64,000 bases of DNA from Sporisorium sorghi (lineage: Eukaryota > Basidiomycota > Ustilaginomycetes > Ustilaginales > Ustilaginaceae): the NCBI GenBank assembly GCA_023212695.1, contig JALCCG010000014.1:1-64000 (forward strand), read 5' to 3'. The notes beneath the pieces were generated by a model, which saw only the letters and a program-made list of their open reading frames with translations, was not told the origin of the DNA and did no database searches. The position numbers and the translations under genes were made by a program. Positions within the stretch are counted from its first letter, which is position 1. Every line of letters begins with the position of its first letter. Of the stretch, positions 24,703-32,736 are shown in pieces.

Positions 24703-26283
24703 TTATTCGAAAGCGTTTTCTTTTTCGTTAAATCGTTTCGTTGCTTCTTCAATAATCTCGTTGCCGCCTTTGGACAGGTATTCTTCCAGCACCTTGCCGT
24801 AATCTTCGATCGGCTCCCTGCCGTATACCATGCGCAGGACATGTTCCAGGATCAGAGGCGGAAGTTCATCCGATTTCGGATTCAGCTCGGGGTACTTAAC
24901 CATCGCTTCCAGTCTCGGATCGAACTCGATCCCGCGGCGACCTTCCTTCGATAGCATGTTATCAAAGGCACTGATCAGTTCCTTGCCGGAATCGGACAGC
25001 TCGGATACGCGCTTGTTGTACGTTGTATCCTGCACAAGCCACAGCCAGTAGTTCAAATACCGCATTTTATCCGCGCCGGCGGCATCCGTCGGAACCTCAA
25101 AGACCGGCTTGCCATCGGTTACTTGATAGTCCTCGCCTTCAATCCCGAAGCTGAAGAACAATTCCGCATCTTCACTGACCATCCAGTTGAAGAATTTCAC
25201 GATATCCTCCGCCTTATCCTTCGCTTTGGCGTTAATGAAGAAAGAACGGGTGACCGGATTATAATGGGCATAGCCCCCCTTGCCATCAGGTCCTACCGGA
25301 GATGGAATCAGAGCTACTTTGGCATCCGGCACATTCTCGGTGAGCTGGGTTCCCCAGATCGGAAGCTCATTCGCATTCATGGACCACATGCCAGCTTTGC
25401 CGCTCGTTACGATGGACTTGAAATCAGCGCTCTCGATCGTGGCGAATTCCTTGCTGATCAATCCTTCTTCATGCATTGTCTTATAAATTCCAATCGCTTG
25501 CTTCATATTCTCCTCGTCGAAGAAGGTAGGCTTCAGCTTCCCGTCCGGGAACACTTTGAACTGGTTCAGATAGCCCAGTACGTCATAAGCGCCGAAGAAG
25601 GTATCGGCATATTTGAAGTTCTGGCGACCGGCATAAGGCTGCTCCACCCCGGCTTCTTTGAACGCGCGGAGAACGTCCATCGTCTCCTCAACCGTTGTCG
25701 GAATTTCCTTGCCCACCTTCTCCAGCAGGTCGGTACGAATCCACGTTGCCCGTCTGGATGGATTGGAGAGAATTTCGGGAATCCCGTAAATGTTGCCTGT
25801 CTTCGAGTCCGTCATCCGCTTCCAGGCTTCCTCCGGGATAAACTTGAGCAGATCCTGCCCGTGCTCTTGCAGAAGATCGTTCAGCGGCAGAAACACTCCG
25901 TTCTCGACAGCGCCAGCCAGCTCAGGGCCGCTGATTCCGCCAGTTCCCTGCACCACATCCGGAATGTCGTTCGTTGCAAACATCTGCACCATTTTATCCT
26001 GGTACTCATTATGCGGAATGAGACGGATATCAAGGTCCGTATTCGTCTTTTTCTCCAGCTCCAACACATATTTATCCTTGTTGATATCCGCATTCTTCTC
26101 CACGTAGGATACGTTGAGCGTCCGCATCGAGATGGAGAATTTTGTTGCTCCCGCTGCTTCCCCGCCTTCTGTTTTACCGCCACCGGCTTGGGTCCCGGCG
26201 TCGCCTCCATTGTTACCCGCACAGCCAGCAAGCATGGTCAGAACAAGACCTGCCGTGAGCGCGCGCGTCCACCTTTTTCTCAT
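24703..26283 (-). CDS. Extracellular solute-binding lipoprotein (LplA type)
   Basis: 526-aa lipoprotein: signal peptide ending in lipobox LAGC (Cys21), a Gly-rich linker, then a family 1 solute-binding fold of the large type used by LplBC-like transporters. Motifs include NDIPDVVQGTGG, GIPEILSNPSRRATWIRTDL, KVGKEIPTTVEETMDVLRAF and a C-terminal EDIVKFFNWMVSEDAELFFSFG. It should capture oligosaccharides at the cell surface. The ATG at 26283 follows AGAGGGG; a 43-codon open extension crosses the promoter and is rejected. It has its own promoter with a cre site and an upstream motif, and follows the two permease genes. Confidence 0.94.
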   Translation of the reverse strand: MRKRWTRALTAGLVLTMLAGCAGNNGGDAGTQAGGGKTEGGEAAGATKFSISMRTLNVSYVEKNADINKDKYVLELEKKTNTDLDIRLIPHNEYQDKMVQMFATNDIPDVVQGTGGISGPELAGAVENGVFLPLNDLLQEHGQDLLKFIPEEAWKRMTDSKTGNIYGIPEILSNPSRRATWIRTDLLEKVGKEIPTTVEETMDVLRAFKEAGVEQPYAGRQNFKYADTFFGAYDVLGYLNQFKVFPDGKLKPTFFDEENMKQAIGIYKTMHEEGLISKEFATIESADFKSIVTSGKAGMWSMNANELPIWGTQLTENVPDAKVALIPSPVGPDGKGGYAHYNPVTRSFFINAKAKDKAEDIVKFFNWMVSEDAELFFSFGIEGEDYQVTDGKPVFEVPTDAAGADKMRYLNYWLWLVQDTTYNKRVSELSDSGKELISAFDNMLSKEGRRGIEFDPRLEAMVKYPELNPKSDELPPLILEHVLRMVYGREPIEDYGKVLEEYLSKGGNEIIEEATKRFNEKENAFE

Positions 26284-26318
26284 GATTACCCCTCTTTTCA
26301 AGCTAATATAGTTGCTCA

Positions 26319-26332
26319 TAATAGCGCTTTCA
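26319..26332 (-). promoter_or_regulatory. cre (CcpA) site downstream of the binding-protein promoter
   Basis: Read on the minus strand TGAAAGCGCTATTA matches TGWNANCGNTNWCA at every fixed position except one (T for C). It sits 11 bp downstream of the -10 box, where CcpA binding would block early transcription. Confidence 0.55.
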
Positions 26333-26343
26333 AACTTAATATC

Positions 26344-26372
26344 AGTATAGAGAGCCGTCAGGGCGGGAACAA
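26344..26372 (-). promoter_or_regulatory. Internal promoter of the solute-binding-protein gene
   Basis: Minus strand TTGTTC (26367-26372), 17-bp spacer, TATACT (26344-26349). It lies in the 127 bp between the permease stop and the binding-protein start. Confidence 0.6.
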
Positions 26373-26390
26373 GGAATGTCTTTGGCTCGG

Positions 26391-26407
26391 TTTGTCGTTT
26401 TTTTAGG
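26391..26407 (-). promoter_or_regulatory. Candidate activator site, copy at the binding-protein promoter
   Basis: Plus-strand TTTGTCGTTTTTTTAGG. It is identical at 14 of 17 positions to the copy at 28564-28580 and ends 18 bp upstream of the -35, exactly as that copy does at the operon promoter. Confidence 0.5.
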
Positions 26408-26433
26408 ATCACGCTTTGGACTACTCCACTGAA

Positions 26434-27306
26434 TTATTCTTTGATCGACCCGATCATCATCCCATGAATGAAGAACCGCTGAAGAAACGGATACAGGAGA
26501 ATGATGGGCACCGTGGCTACCAGAATAACCGCCATCTGGATGCCTTGCACGGACTGGGAGCTTGCTTCAAACGCAAGGTTGCCTGTATCGGTCAATCCTT
26601 CGTTCACGAGCAGCTCTCTTAACTTCACCTGCAGAGGATACTTGGCTCGATCGTTGATATAGTAGAGTGCATCCATGTATTTGTTCCAGTTGGTCACCGA
26701 GTAGAATATACCTACCGTCGCCAATGCCGGCTTCGACAGCGGAAGCACGATGCTCCATAATGTGCGGACCTCGCTGCATCCGTCAATACGGGACGAGTCG
26801 ATCAGTTCATTCGGAATCTGGGTGAAGAAGGTTCGAAGCACAAACAGATTGAATGCACTGATTGCTGTTGGCAGCATCAACGACCACAGTGTGTTCACCA
26901 GATTCAGCTCACGCATCAGAATAAATTGCGGAATCAGCGGCGCCGTGAAAATCATCGTCATCAGGATGATGATCATGATCGTTTTTCTGCCTACATACTC
27001 GGGTCTGGACAGTGGATACGCCAGTGAGGCAGTAGCTGCCAGATTAATGAAGGTCCCGAACACTGTAATATAAACACTGATTCCAAAAGCTCTCCAAATG
27101 GAGACGTCATTGAATACGTGCTGGTAGTAAGCAAACGTAAACTCCACCGGCCAGAACATGACCTCTCCCCGGTCAATAGCGCCTGGGCTGCTGAACGACT
27201 GAGCGATCACGTTGAGAAAAGGGAACAGCATGGTGAGTGCAAGAAAGGTAAGGATAATATAGTTGCACACAAGAAACAGTTTTCTGCCTGCACTGTCATA
27301 TTTCAC
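26434..27306 (-). CDS. Carbohydrate ABC transporter permease, LplC type
   Basis: About 290-aa integral membrane protein with six predicted transmembrane helices and the EAA loop (ELIDSSRIDGCSEVRTLWSI) that contacts the ATPase. It matches the YtcP/LplC branch of the MalG-like permeases and ends with FIHGMMIGSIKE. No ATPase gene is in this operon, which is normal for this class because a shared MsmX-type ATPase serves many importers. The GTG at 27306 (protein starting MKYDSAGRK) is preferred; a GTG four codons upstream would put AGGGGA directly against the start. It follows lplB closely. Confidence 0.92.
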   Translation of the reverse strand: MKYDSAGRKLFLVCNYIILTFLALTMLFPFLNVIAQSFSSPGAIDRGEVMFWPVEFTFAYYQHVFNDVSIWRAFGISVYITVFGTFINLAATASLAYPLSRPEYVGRKTIMIIILMTMIFTAPLIPQFILMRELNLVNTLWSLMLPTAISAFNLFVLRTFFTQIPNELIDSSRIDGCSEVRTLWSIVLPLSKPALATVGIFYSVTNWNKYMDALYYINDRAKYPLQVKLRELLVNEGLTDTGNLAFEASSQSVQGIQMAVILVATVPIILLYPFLQRFFIHGMMIGSIKE

Positions 27307-27324
27307 GTTGGATGTCACTCCCCT

Positions 27325-28284
27325 CTAATACAGCGACTCGCCGGTCGCTTTCTTGCTGATGGTGTTCGCTATCGAGATCAGGAACAAGCCGACAACGGAT
27401 TTGAACACCCCGATGGCTGTTGCATAGCTGTACTGAAGCTGCTGCAGGCCAGCCTTGTAAATGTACGTATCCAGAATCTCGCTGGATTGAATGTTAAGCG
27501 GGTTCTGAAACACAAAGACGCGTTCAAATCCATAATCCATGAAATCCCCAATCTTGAGCAGGAACAGGATCGTAATAACAGGAAGCAATGCCGGCAGCGC
27601 AATGCTGAGGGTCTGACGCCATCTGCCCGCTCCGTCAATATCGGAGGCTTCGTAGAGATCCGGGTTGATACCTGCAAGTGCCGCGAGATAGATGATGGTC
27701 CCCCATCCGACGTCCCTCCATAATCCGGAGCCCACCAGCACAGAACGAATATAGGAATCCTCTCCAAGAAAATAGATCGGCTCCATGCCGAACCAGCCCA
27801 GCATCACATTTACGATCCCGGATGATGGAGACAGAATGCCAACAAAGATACCGCTTACAATGACCCATGATAAAAAGTGCGGCGCATAGAAAATGGTCTG
27901 CACAATCTTCTTGTAAACGACTTGGCGAACCTCATTAAGGAGTAATGCCAGAACAATAGGCGCTGTAAAAGCAAACAAAATGTCGTACGTGCCCAGTAGA
28001 AGTGTATTGCGTAAAATTTTCAAGAAATCGTAATGCTGGAACATCCGTTCAAAGTGCTCGAGACCCACCCATGGACTTTGGGTCACGCCGGCAAACAGAT
28101 TATAATTCTGAAATGCGATGACAGAGCCCATAAGCGGAACATACTTGAACAATCCGAAGAACAGAAGACCTGGTAGGGATATGAAATACAGTGCCCTGTA
28201 TTTCCACATGAAGCCTAATATGTTTTTGCGCTTGGTATGTTTTCCCGGCAACGCCTTGCTTACTGCTTTTGTTGGTTCGGCCAT
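27325..28284 (-). CDS. Carbohydrate ABC transporter permease, LplB type
   Basis: 319-aa integral membrane protein, six predicted transmembrane helices, EAA loop DLYEASDIDGAGRWRQTLSI. The YRALYFISLPGLLFFGLFKYVP start and the FKSVVGLFLISIANTISKK end are typical of LplB. Partner of the downstream LplC-type permease. The ATG at 28284 has AGGTGAG upstream and begins 6 bp after the tautomerase stop. The pair imports oligosaccharides; in related bacteria such systems carry unsaturated di- to oligosaccharides from pectin or glycosaminoglycans. Confidence 0.93.
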   Translation of the reverse strand: MAEPTKAVSKALPGKHTKRKNILGFMWKYRALYFISLPGLLFFGLFKYVPLMGSVIAFQNYNLFAGVTQSPWVGLEHFERMFQHYDFLKILRNTLLLGTYDILFAFTAPIVLALLLNEVRQVVYKKIVQTIFYAPHFLSWVIVSGIFVGILSPSSGIVNVMLGWFGMEPIYFLGEDSYIRSVLVGSGLWRDVGWGTIIYLAALAGINPDLYEASDIDGAGRWRQTLSIALPALLPVITILFLLKIGDFMDYGFERVFVFQNPLNIQSSEILDTYIYKAGLQQLQYSYATAIGVFKSVVGLFLISIANTISKKATGESLY

Positions 28285-28290
28285 CTGTGC

Positions 28291-28473
28291 TCACCTCTTG
28301 TTTCTCAAATTGGCCGGTGCATGATCATCTATCGGAATTTCGTCAAACTGGATGCTGATGAATTCGGGTTCACGATCAATAATACGGGACAACTCTCTTG
28401 TAAAAACATCAATGATTTCGCTCTTCTGCTCATCCGAGCGTCCCTCATACATTTTAATCGTAATTTGCGGCAA
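28291..28473 (-). CDS. 4-oxalocrotonate tautomerase-like protein
   Basis: 60-aa member of the 4-OT subfamily: catalytic Pro directly after the initiator (MPQITIKMYEGRSDEQKSE), one beta-alpha-beta unit, and FISIQFDEIPIDDHAPAN. Length is right for a hexamer-forming tautomerase. It starts with TTG at 28473, supported by GGAGG 8 nt upstream. It is the first gene of the transporter/lyase operon, which is unusual. Keto-enol tautomerisation of the 4-deoxy-5-keto sugar released from unsaturated uronates is an attractive but unproven role. Confidence 0.85.
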   Translation of the reverse strand: MPQITIKMYEGRSDEQKSEIIDVFTRELSRIIDREPEFISIQFDEIPIDDHAPANLRNKR

Positions 28474-28517
28474 CGGCTTTCGCCTCCTTATGAAATGGAT
28501 GTGATGAATATCCTTAT

Positions 28518-28545
28518 CCTATAAGTTTTCAGGTACGGGCAGCAA
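28518..28545 (-). promoter_or_regulatory. Probable operon promoter
   Basis: Minus strand TTGCTG (28540-28545), 16-bp spacer, TATAGG (28518-28523), 45 nt before the TTG start. The boxes are imperfect, as expected if an activator is needed; the repeated motif begins 18 bp upstream of the -35. Confidence 0.5.
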
Positions 28546-28563
28546 TGGAAGTTGATCGCTTCC

Positions 28564-28607
28564 CTTGTGTTTTTTTTAGGTGCAGAAGGCTGCTTGTGTT
28601 TTTTTAG
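28564..28607 (-). promoter_or_regulatory. Two direct copies of a candidate activator site
   Basis: Plus-strand CTTGTG followed by eight T then AGG (28564-28580), and CTTGTG followed by seven T then AG (28593-28607); period 29 bp. A third relative is at 26391-26407 before the binding-protein promoter. Direct repeats upstream of -35 are the usual layout for AraC-type activators. Confidence 0.55.
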
Positions 28608-28734
28608 CATCGGCTTGTTATTTCAATAGTTCTTCTGCTCCGCGTATAGAATTTATCGCCTTTCTATGGAACAATAGGTCTCAGCAGAAACGAAAAATCA
28701 GCCGATCTATACTATAAGTTCTGGGAGGGTTACG

Positions 28735-29940
28735 ATGAACGGACAACAGCAGGAAGCGATCGCATCCTATGCGTTATTATGGGAACGACTCGAGGCCAAA
28801 CTATCACGCATGGCGGAGCAGCTGGCAGACAAGGTTCCCCATGCAACCAGGAACGGGATCTATGATTCCACCCGGATCGATTGGTGGACCTCCGGTTTTT
28901 GGCCGGGGATGCTGTGGATTATGTATGATATGACCAAGCAGCCGCAGTATAAGGAATGGGCTTGGGAATGGGACATGAGACTTGAGCAGGCCATTATTGC
29001 AGAGAGCAACTTTCATCATGATGTAGGCTTTCAGTTTCTGCCGACGGCCGTAATCAAATATAAGCTGACCGGGGATCAGGATGCCAGGCGCAGAGGGGTG
29101 CTGGCCGCTACCCTGCTGGCTGGAAGATACAATCCCGCGGGACGGTTTATTCGTGCCTGGAATCAGGTGAAACCTACCTCCTGGAATCACGGGAATGAAG
29201 GCTGGTCCATCATTGACTCCACCATGAACCTCTCCCTCCTGTTCTGGGCCTCCGAGGAGACAGGTGATCCGAGATATGCGCATATTGCCAGAGAGCAGGC
29301 CAATACGGTAGTGGAGCATTTTATAAGACCGGACGGCTCCGTTCGGCACATTTGTCAGTTTGATCCGTTCACCGGGGAATTCATGGAAGCGCTCGGAGGA
29401 CAAGGACTGGGACCCGAATCCGCCTGGAGCCGGGGCGCTGCCTGGGCCTTGCATGGCATGGCCAACACGTACCGGTATACCGGTGATATCCGATATCTGG
29501 ACGCCGCGAAACGCGTGGCGCATTTATTTGTCGCGTCCCTTGAGGAGGATTCCATACCGCTCTGGGATTTTCGTGCGGAACCCGAGAAGCTGGAAACACC
29601 CGCAACAGCAGCAACCCATCAATCAGCTGAATCTCTCTTCATTGCGGCAGAACCCCGAGATACGTCAGCGGCATCCTGCGCTGCTTCGGGTTTGCTTGAG
29701 CTCGCAGATCAGGTACCGCAAACCGAAAGCGCGGTGTACCGCAGAAGTGCCTTGCGCATCATCGACTCCTTGACGACTCGTTACGCTGAATGGGATGATC
29801 CGAATTATGAAGGCATACTGAAAGAGGCAACAGGCCATCGGCCTGGTGACCAAAATATCAACGTCTCCCTGATCTATGGCGATTACTATTATGTTGAGGC
29901 CGCTGCCAAGTTAATGGGATGGAAAAACCGGATCTTCTGA
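28735..29940 (+). CDS. GH88 unsaturated glucuronyl hydrolase
   Basis: 401-aa cytoplasmic enzyme that removes the 4,5-unsaturated uronic acid from oligosaccharides made by polysaccharide lyases. It has the alpha/alpha six-barrel with the two family aspartates in HHDVGFQFLP (Asp96) and IIDSTMNLSLLFWASEETGD (Asp161), plus DWWTSGFWPGMLW near the N-terminus and GPESAWSRGAAWALHGM. No signal peptide. GGGAGGG lies upstream of the ATG. It is divergent from the transporter/lyase operon and shares its regulatory intergenic region; TATACT at 28708-28713 is a possible -10. It completes the pathway after the heparinase-like lyases. Confidence 0.95.
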   Translation: MNGQQQEAIASYALLWERLEAKLSRMAEQLADKVPHATRNGIYDSTRIDWWTSGFWPGMLWIMYDMTKQPQYKEWAWEWDMRLEQAIIAESNFHHDVGFQFLPTAVIKYKLTGDQDARRRGVLAATLLAGRYNPAGRFIRAWNQVKPTSWNHGNEGWSIIDSTMNLSLLFWASEETGDPRYAHIAREQANTVVEHFIRPDGSVRHICQFDPFTGEFMEALGGQGLGPESAWSRGAAWALHGMANTYRYTGDIRYLDAAKRVAHLFVASLEEDSIPLWDFRAEPEKLETPATAATHQSAESLFIAAEPRDTSAASCAASGLLELADQVPQTESAVYRRSALRIIDSLTTRYAEWDDPNYEGILKEATGHRPGDQNINVSLIYGDYYYVEAAAKLMGWKNRIF

Positions 29941-29952
29941 TCCGGTTTTTTT
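29923..29952 (+). terminator. Intrinsic terminator overlapping the GH88 stop codon
   Basis: The stem accggatc / gatccggt (extended by A-T pairs) has a 4-nt loop and is followed by seven T. The left arm is part of the last codons of the gene. Confidence 0.85.
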
Positions 29953-30040
29953 GCGTAAGACAACCTCCATTTAAATAGGTTGCATAATTATGGAATTTAT
30001 TGTACCTTGATACTCAGCAATCAAATTTAATTAATGGGAA

Positions 30041-30220
30041 TAGGTGCTGATGTTGAAGCCTCTTCAATTTCAGCTTAAAAGGGAAGTTTGGTGCAACACC
30101 AACGCGGTCCCGCCACTGTAACAGAGGAGTTTGCCATCGGATGATGCCACTGATCAGCTTTTGATCGGGAAGGCCATGGCAGACCTTGATTCTGGAGCCA
30201 GGAGACCTGCCTATTCTGAC
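30041..30220 (+). ncRNA. Cobalamin riboswitch
   Basis: Conserved elements appear in order: aaaagggaagtttggtgcaa, gcggtcccgccactgtaac, gatgccactg, tcgggaaggcc and the B12 box gccaggagacctgcc. It lies upstream of the B12-independent methionine synthase with a terminator in between, the known arrangement by which B12 shuts off metE. Confidence 0.95.
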
Positions 30221-30284
30221 AACACTGCTTACCTACGGGAGATAGGGAGGTGTTAAAGATCGCAGCATCCGTATGTACACAACG

Positions 30285-30336
30285 GAGGCGTCTTTACCCT
30301 TGATATTTTGATCGGGGTAAAGGCGTCTTTTTTTAT
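30285..30336 (+). terminator. Riboswitch-controlled terminator
   Basis: A 14-bp stem with two or three G-U pairs (ggcgtctttaccct / ggggtaaaggcgtc) is followed by seven T, between the cobalamin aptamer and metE. It is the probable expression platform. Confidence 0.88.
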
Positions 30337-30374
30337 TCAGTCATTTAAATATGTTGGTGGAGGCGAAGATATTG

Positions 30375-32672
30375 ATGGCAAATGTTCAAAGCAGCAATCT
30401 CGGCTATCCGAGAATCGGAGCAAATCGCGAATGGAAAAAAGCATTGGAATCCTTCTGGAGCGGCAAGCTTGAGGAACACGAACTTCTATCCAAGTTGGAC
30501 GACATTCGGTTGGATCGTTTACGCATTCAACAGGAGAAAGGCATCGACCTTATTCCGGTTCATGATTTTACAATGTACGACCATATGCTCGACATGTCGG
30601 TGATGTTTGGCTTGGTGCCACAGCGTTTCAAGTACGATGGTGGTCCTGTACCGCTGAGTGTCTACTTTGCCATGGCTCGCGGCAGTCAAGGTGCTGCTGC
30701 GTGCGAGATGACCAAATGGTTTAACACGAACTATCACTACATTGTACCGGAACTTCAGGATGCCAAACCACATCTTACGGTCAACAAGCCGCTAGAAGCT
30801 TACCGTGAAGCCAAATCCTCGCTAGGTATCGAAGGTAAACCTGTTCTTGTCGGTCCCTATACCTTCCTTAAGCTGTCTAAAGGCTACACCCCGGATCAAT
30901 TCGAGTCCTTGCTGGACCAGTTCACGGATTTGTATGCGGTAATCCTGAAGGAGCTGGAGCAGGAAGGTGTTCAGTGGGTGCAGTTCGACGAACCGATTCT
31001 GGTTACTTCATTAACCAAAGATGAATTGGCGCTTGTATCATCCGTATACAAAAAACTTCATGCAGCGGCTCCGGCGATCCGGATCATGCTCCAAACCTAC
31101 TTCGATTCGGTCAGCCATTATGTAGAGATCATCTCCTTGCCTGTGCAAGGCATCGGGCTTGATTTCGTACACGGCCTGGATGGTAATACCGAACAGCTGC
31201 TCAAGCACGGATTTCCTGAGGATAAGGTACTGGGGGTTGGTCTTATCAACGGGCGTAACATCTGGCGTTCAGATCTCGATGCCAAGCTGGAATTGCTGGA
31301 CACCCTCTCCCAAAAGGTGAAGCCTTCTCAATATGTGATACAGCCGAGCTGCAGCCTGCTCCATGTTCCCGTATCCACAGTTTATGAGGATAAGCTGGAC
31401 CCCGTACTTCGCCAGGCGTTATCTTTTGCCAATGAGAAGCTGGACGAATTGACGCTGCTCACTAGCGCGCTCAATAATGGGATTGAGTCCGTTTCCGAGC
31501 AGCTGAAAGAGCATAACCAGGCCGTAGCCGCCATGAATCAATCATCGCTGCGGAATAACGAACAAGTACAGAAAGAAACGTCCAAGGTTGTCGGATTGAA
31601 TCCGACTCGAGCGCTGTCGTTTGAAGAGCGGCGCAAAGCCCAGCAGAAGAAATGGAATCTCCCGCTCCTCCCTACCACAACCATCGGAAGTTTCCCTCAG
31701 TCGACCGAAGTTCGGCAGGCCCGGAAGAACTGGAGAAGCGGCGAATGGTCTGCCGAGCAGTATGAAACCTTCCTCGCCGAGCAAACTCGCGCCTGGATTG
31801 AGATTCAAGAAGACATCGGCCTGGATGTTCTCGTTCACGGGGAGTTTGAACGGACTGATATGGTGGAATTTTTCGGAGAAAAATTGGATGGGTTTGCCTT
31901 TACAGCTAACGGCTGGGTTCAGTCCTACGGATCGCGCTGCGTCAAACCTCCCGTCATCTATGGAGACGTTGAGTTCGTGAACCCGATGACCGTGAAGGAA
32001 ACCGTATATGCACAGAGCCTGACCTCGAAACCCGTCAAGGGGATGTTAACCGGACCGATCACGATCCTGAACTGGTCCTTCGTTCGCGACGACATATCAA
32101 GAGAATTGGTCGCTTATCAGATCGCCCTAGCTCTCCGACTTGAGGTTAACGCACTGGAGCAAGCAGGCATCGAGATGATCCAGGTTGACGAGCCGGCGCT
32201 TCGTGAAGGATTGCCTCTTAAGCGTGAAGATTGGCAGGCATATCTGGATTGGTCGGTGAAGGCATTCCGTCTGTCCACCTCATCCGTGAAGGATACAACC
32301 CAAATTCATACCCATATGTGCTATTGCGAATTCCATGACATTATCGATTCCATTCGCGCCCTGGATGCCGACGTGATATCCATCGAGACTTCACGAAGTC
32401 ACGGCGAGCTGATCGGGAGCTTCGAGGAGCATACGTATGATCATGGCATCGGCCTTGGCGTTTACGATATTCACAGCCCGCGCGTTCCGGAAGTCGATGA
32501 GATGACCCAGATGATTAAGCGTGCGTTGTCCGTACTGGATCCCGAACTGTTCTGGATCAACCCCGACTGCGGATTGAAGACGCGCGGGCGCGATGAAACC
32601 GTAGCTGCCCTGCGCAACATGGTTGCAGCAGCTGCCCAATATCGAGAGGTATTGTCCGTTAATCAATCTTAA
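30375..32672 (+). CDS. metE: Cobalamin-independent methionine synthase
   Basis: 765-aa enzyme transferring a methyl group from 5-methyltetrahydropteroyl-triglutamate to homocysteine. The N-terminal barrel starts with SSNLGYPRIGANREWKKALE. The catalytic C-terminal barrel has TTIGSFPQS, MLTGPITILNWSF, the zinc-site segments IHTHMCYCEF (His and Cys) and NPDCGLKTRG (Cys), and QVDEPALREG. Full family length. The ATG at 30375 is preferred: GGAGG lies 12 nt upstream and the protein then starts at the conserved N-terminus; an ATG 8 codons earlier has none. Controlled by the cobalamin riboswitch and terminator directly upstream. Confidence 0.97.
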   Translation: MANVQSSNLGYPRIGANREWKKALESFWSGKLEEHELLSKLDDIRLDRLRIQQEKGIDLIPVHDFTMYDHMLDMSVMFGLVPQRFKYDGGPVPLSVYFAMARGSQGAAACEMTKWFNTNYHYIVPELQDAKPHLTVNKPLEAYREAKSSLGIEGKPVLVGPYTFLKLSKGYTPDQFESLLDQFTDLYAVILKELEQEGVQWVQFDEPILVTSLTKDELALVSSVYKKLHAAAPAIRIMLQTYFDSVSHYVEIISLPVQGIGLDFVHGLDGNTEQLLKHGFPEDKVLGVGLINGRNIWRSDLDAKLELLDTLSQKVKPSQYVIQPSCSLLHVPVSTVYEDKLDPVLRQALSFANEKLDELTLLTSALNNGIESVSEQLKEHNQAVAAMNQSSLRNNEQVQKETSKVVGLNPTRALSFEERRKAQQKKWNLPLLPTTTIGSFPQSTEVRQARKNWRSGEWSAEQYETFLAEQTRAWIEIQEDIGLDVLVHGEFERTDMVEFFGEKLDGFAFTANGWVQSYGSRCVKPPVIYGDVEFVNPMTVKETVYAQSLTSKPVKGMLTGPITILNWSFVRDDISRELVAYQIALALRLEVNALEQAGIEMIQVDEPALREGLPLKREDWQAYLDWSVKAFRLSTSSVKDTTQIHTHMCYCEFHDIIDSIRALDADVISIETSRSHGELIGSFEEHTYDHGIGLGVYDIHSPRVPEVDEMTQMIKRALSVLDPELFWINPDCGLKTRGRDETVAALRNMVAAAAQYREVLSVNQS

Positions 32673-32693
32673 AGGGTTGAAGTAAGAAAACAG

Positions 32694-32736
32694 GCAAGCG
32701 CTCTTGCTTAAAGCAGAGCGCTTGCTGTTTTTTTTA
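32694..32736. terminator. Terminator between metE and the convergent kinase gene
   Basis: A 10-bp perfect stem (gcaagcgctc / gagcgcttgc) is followed on the plus strand by eight T, and on the minus strand by a T-rich stretch. The stop codon of the kinase gene lies in the T tract. Confidence 0.88.
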
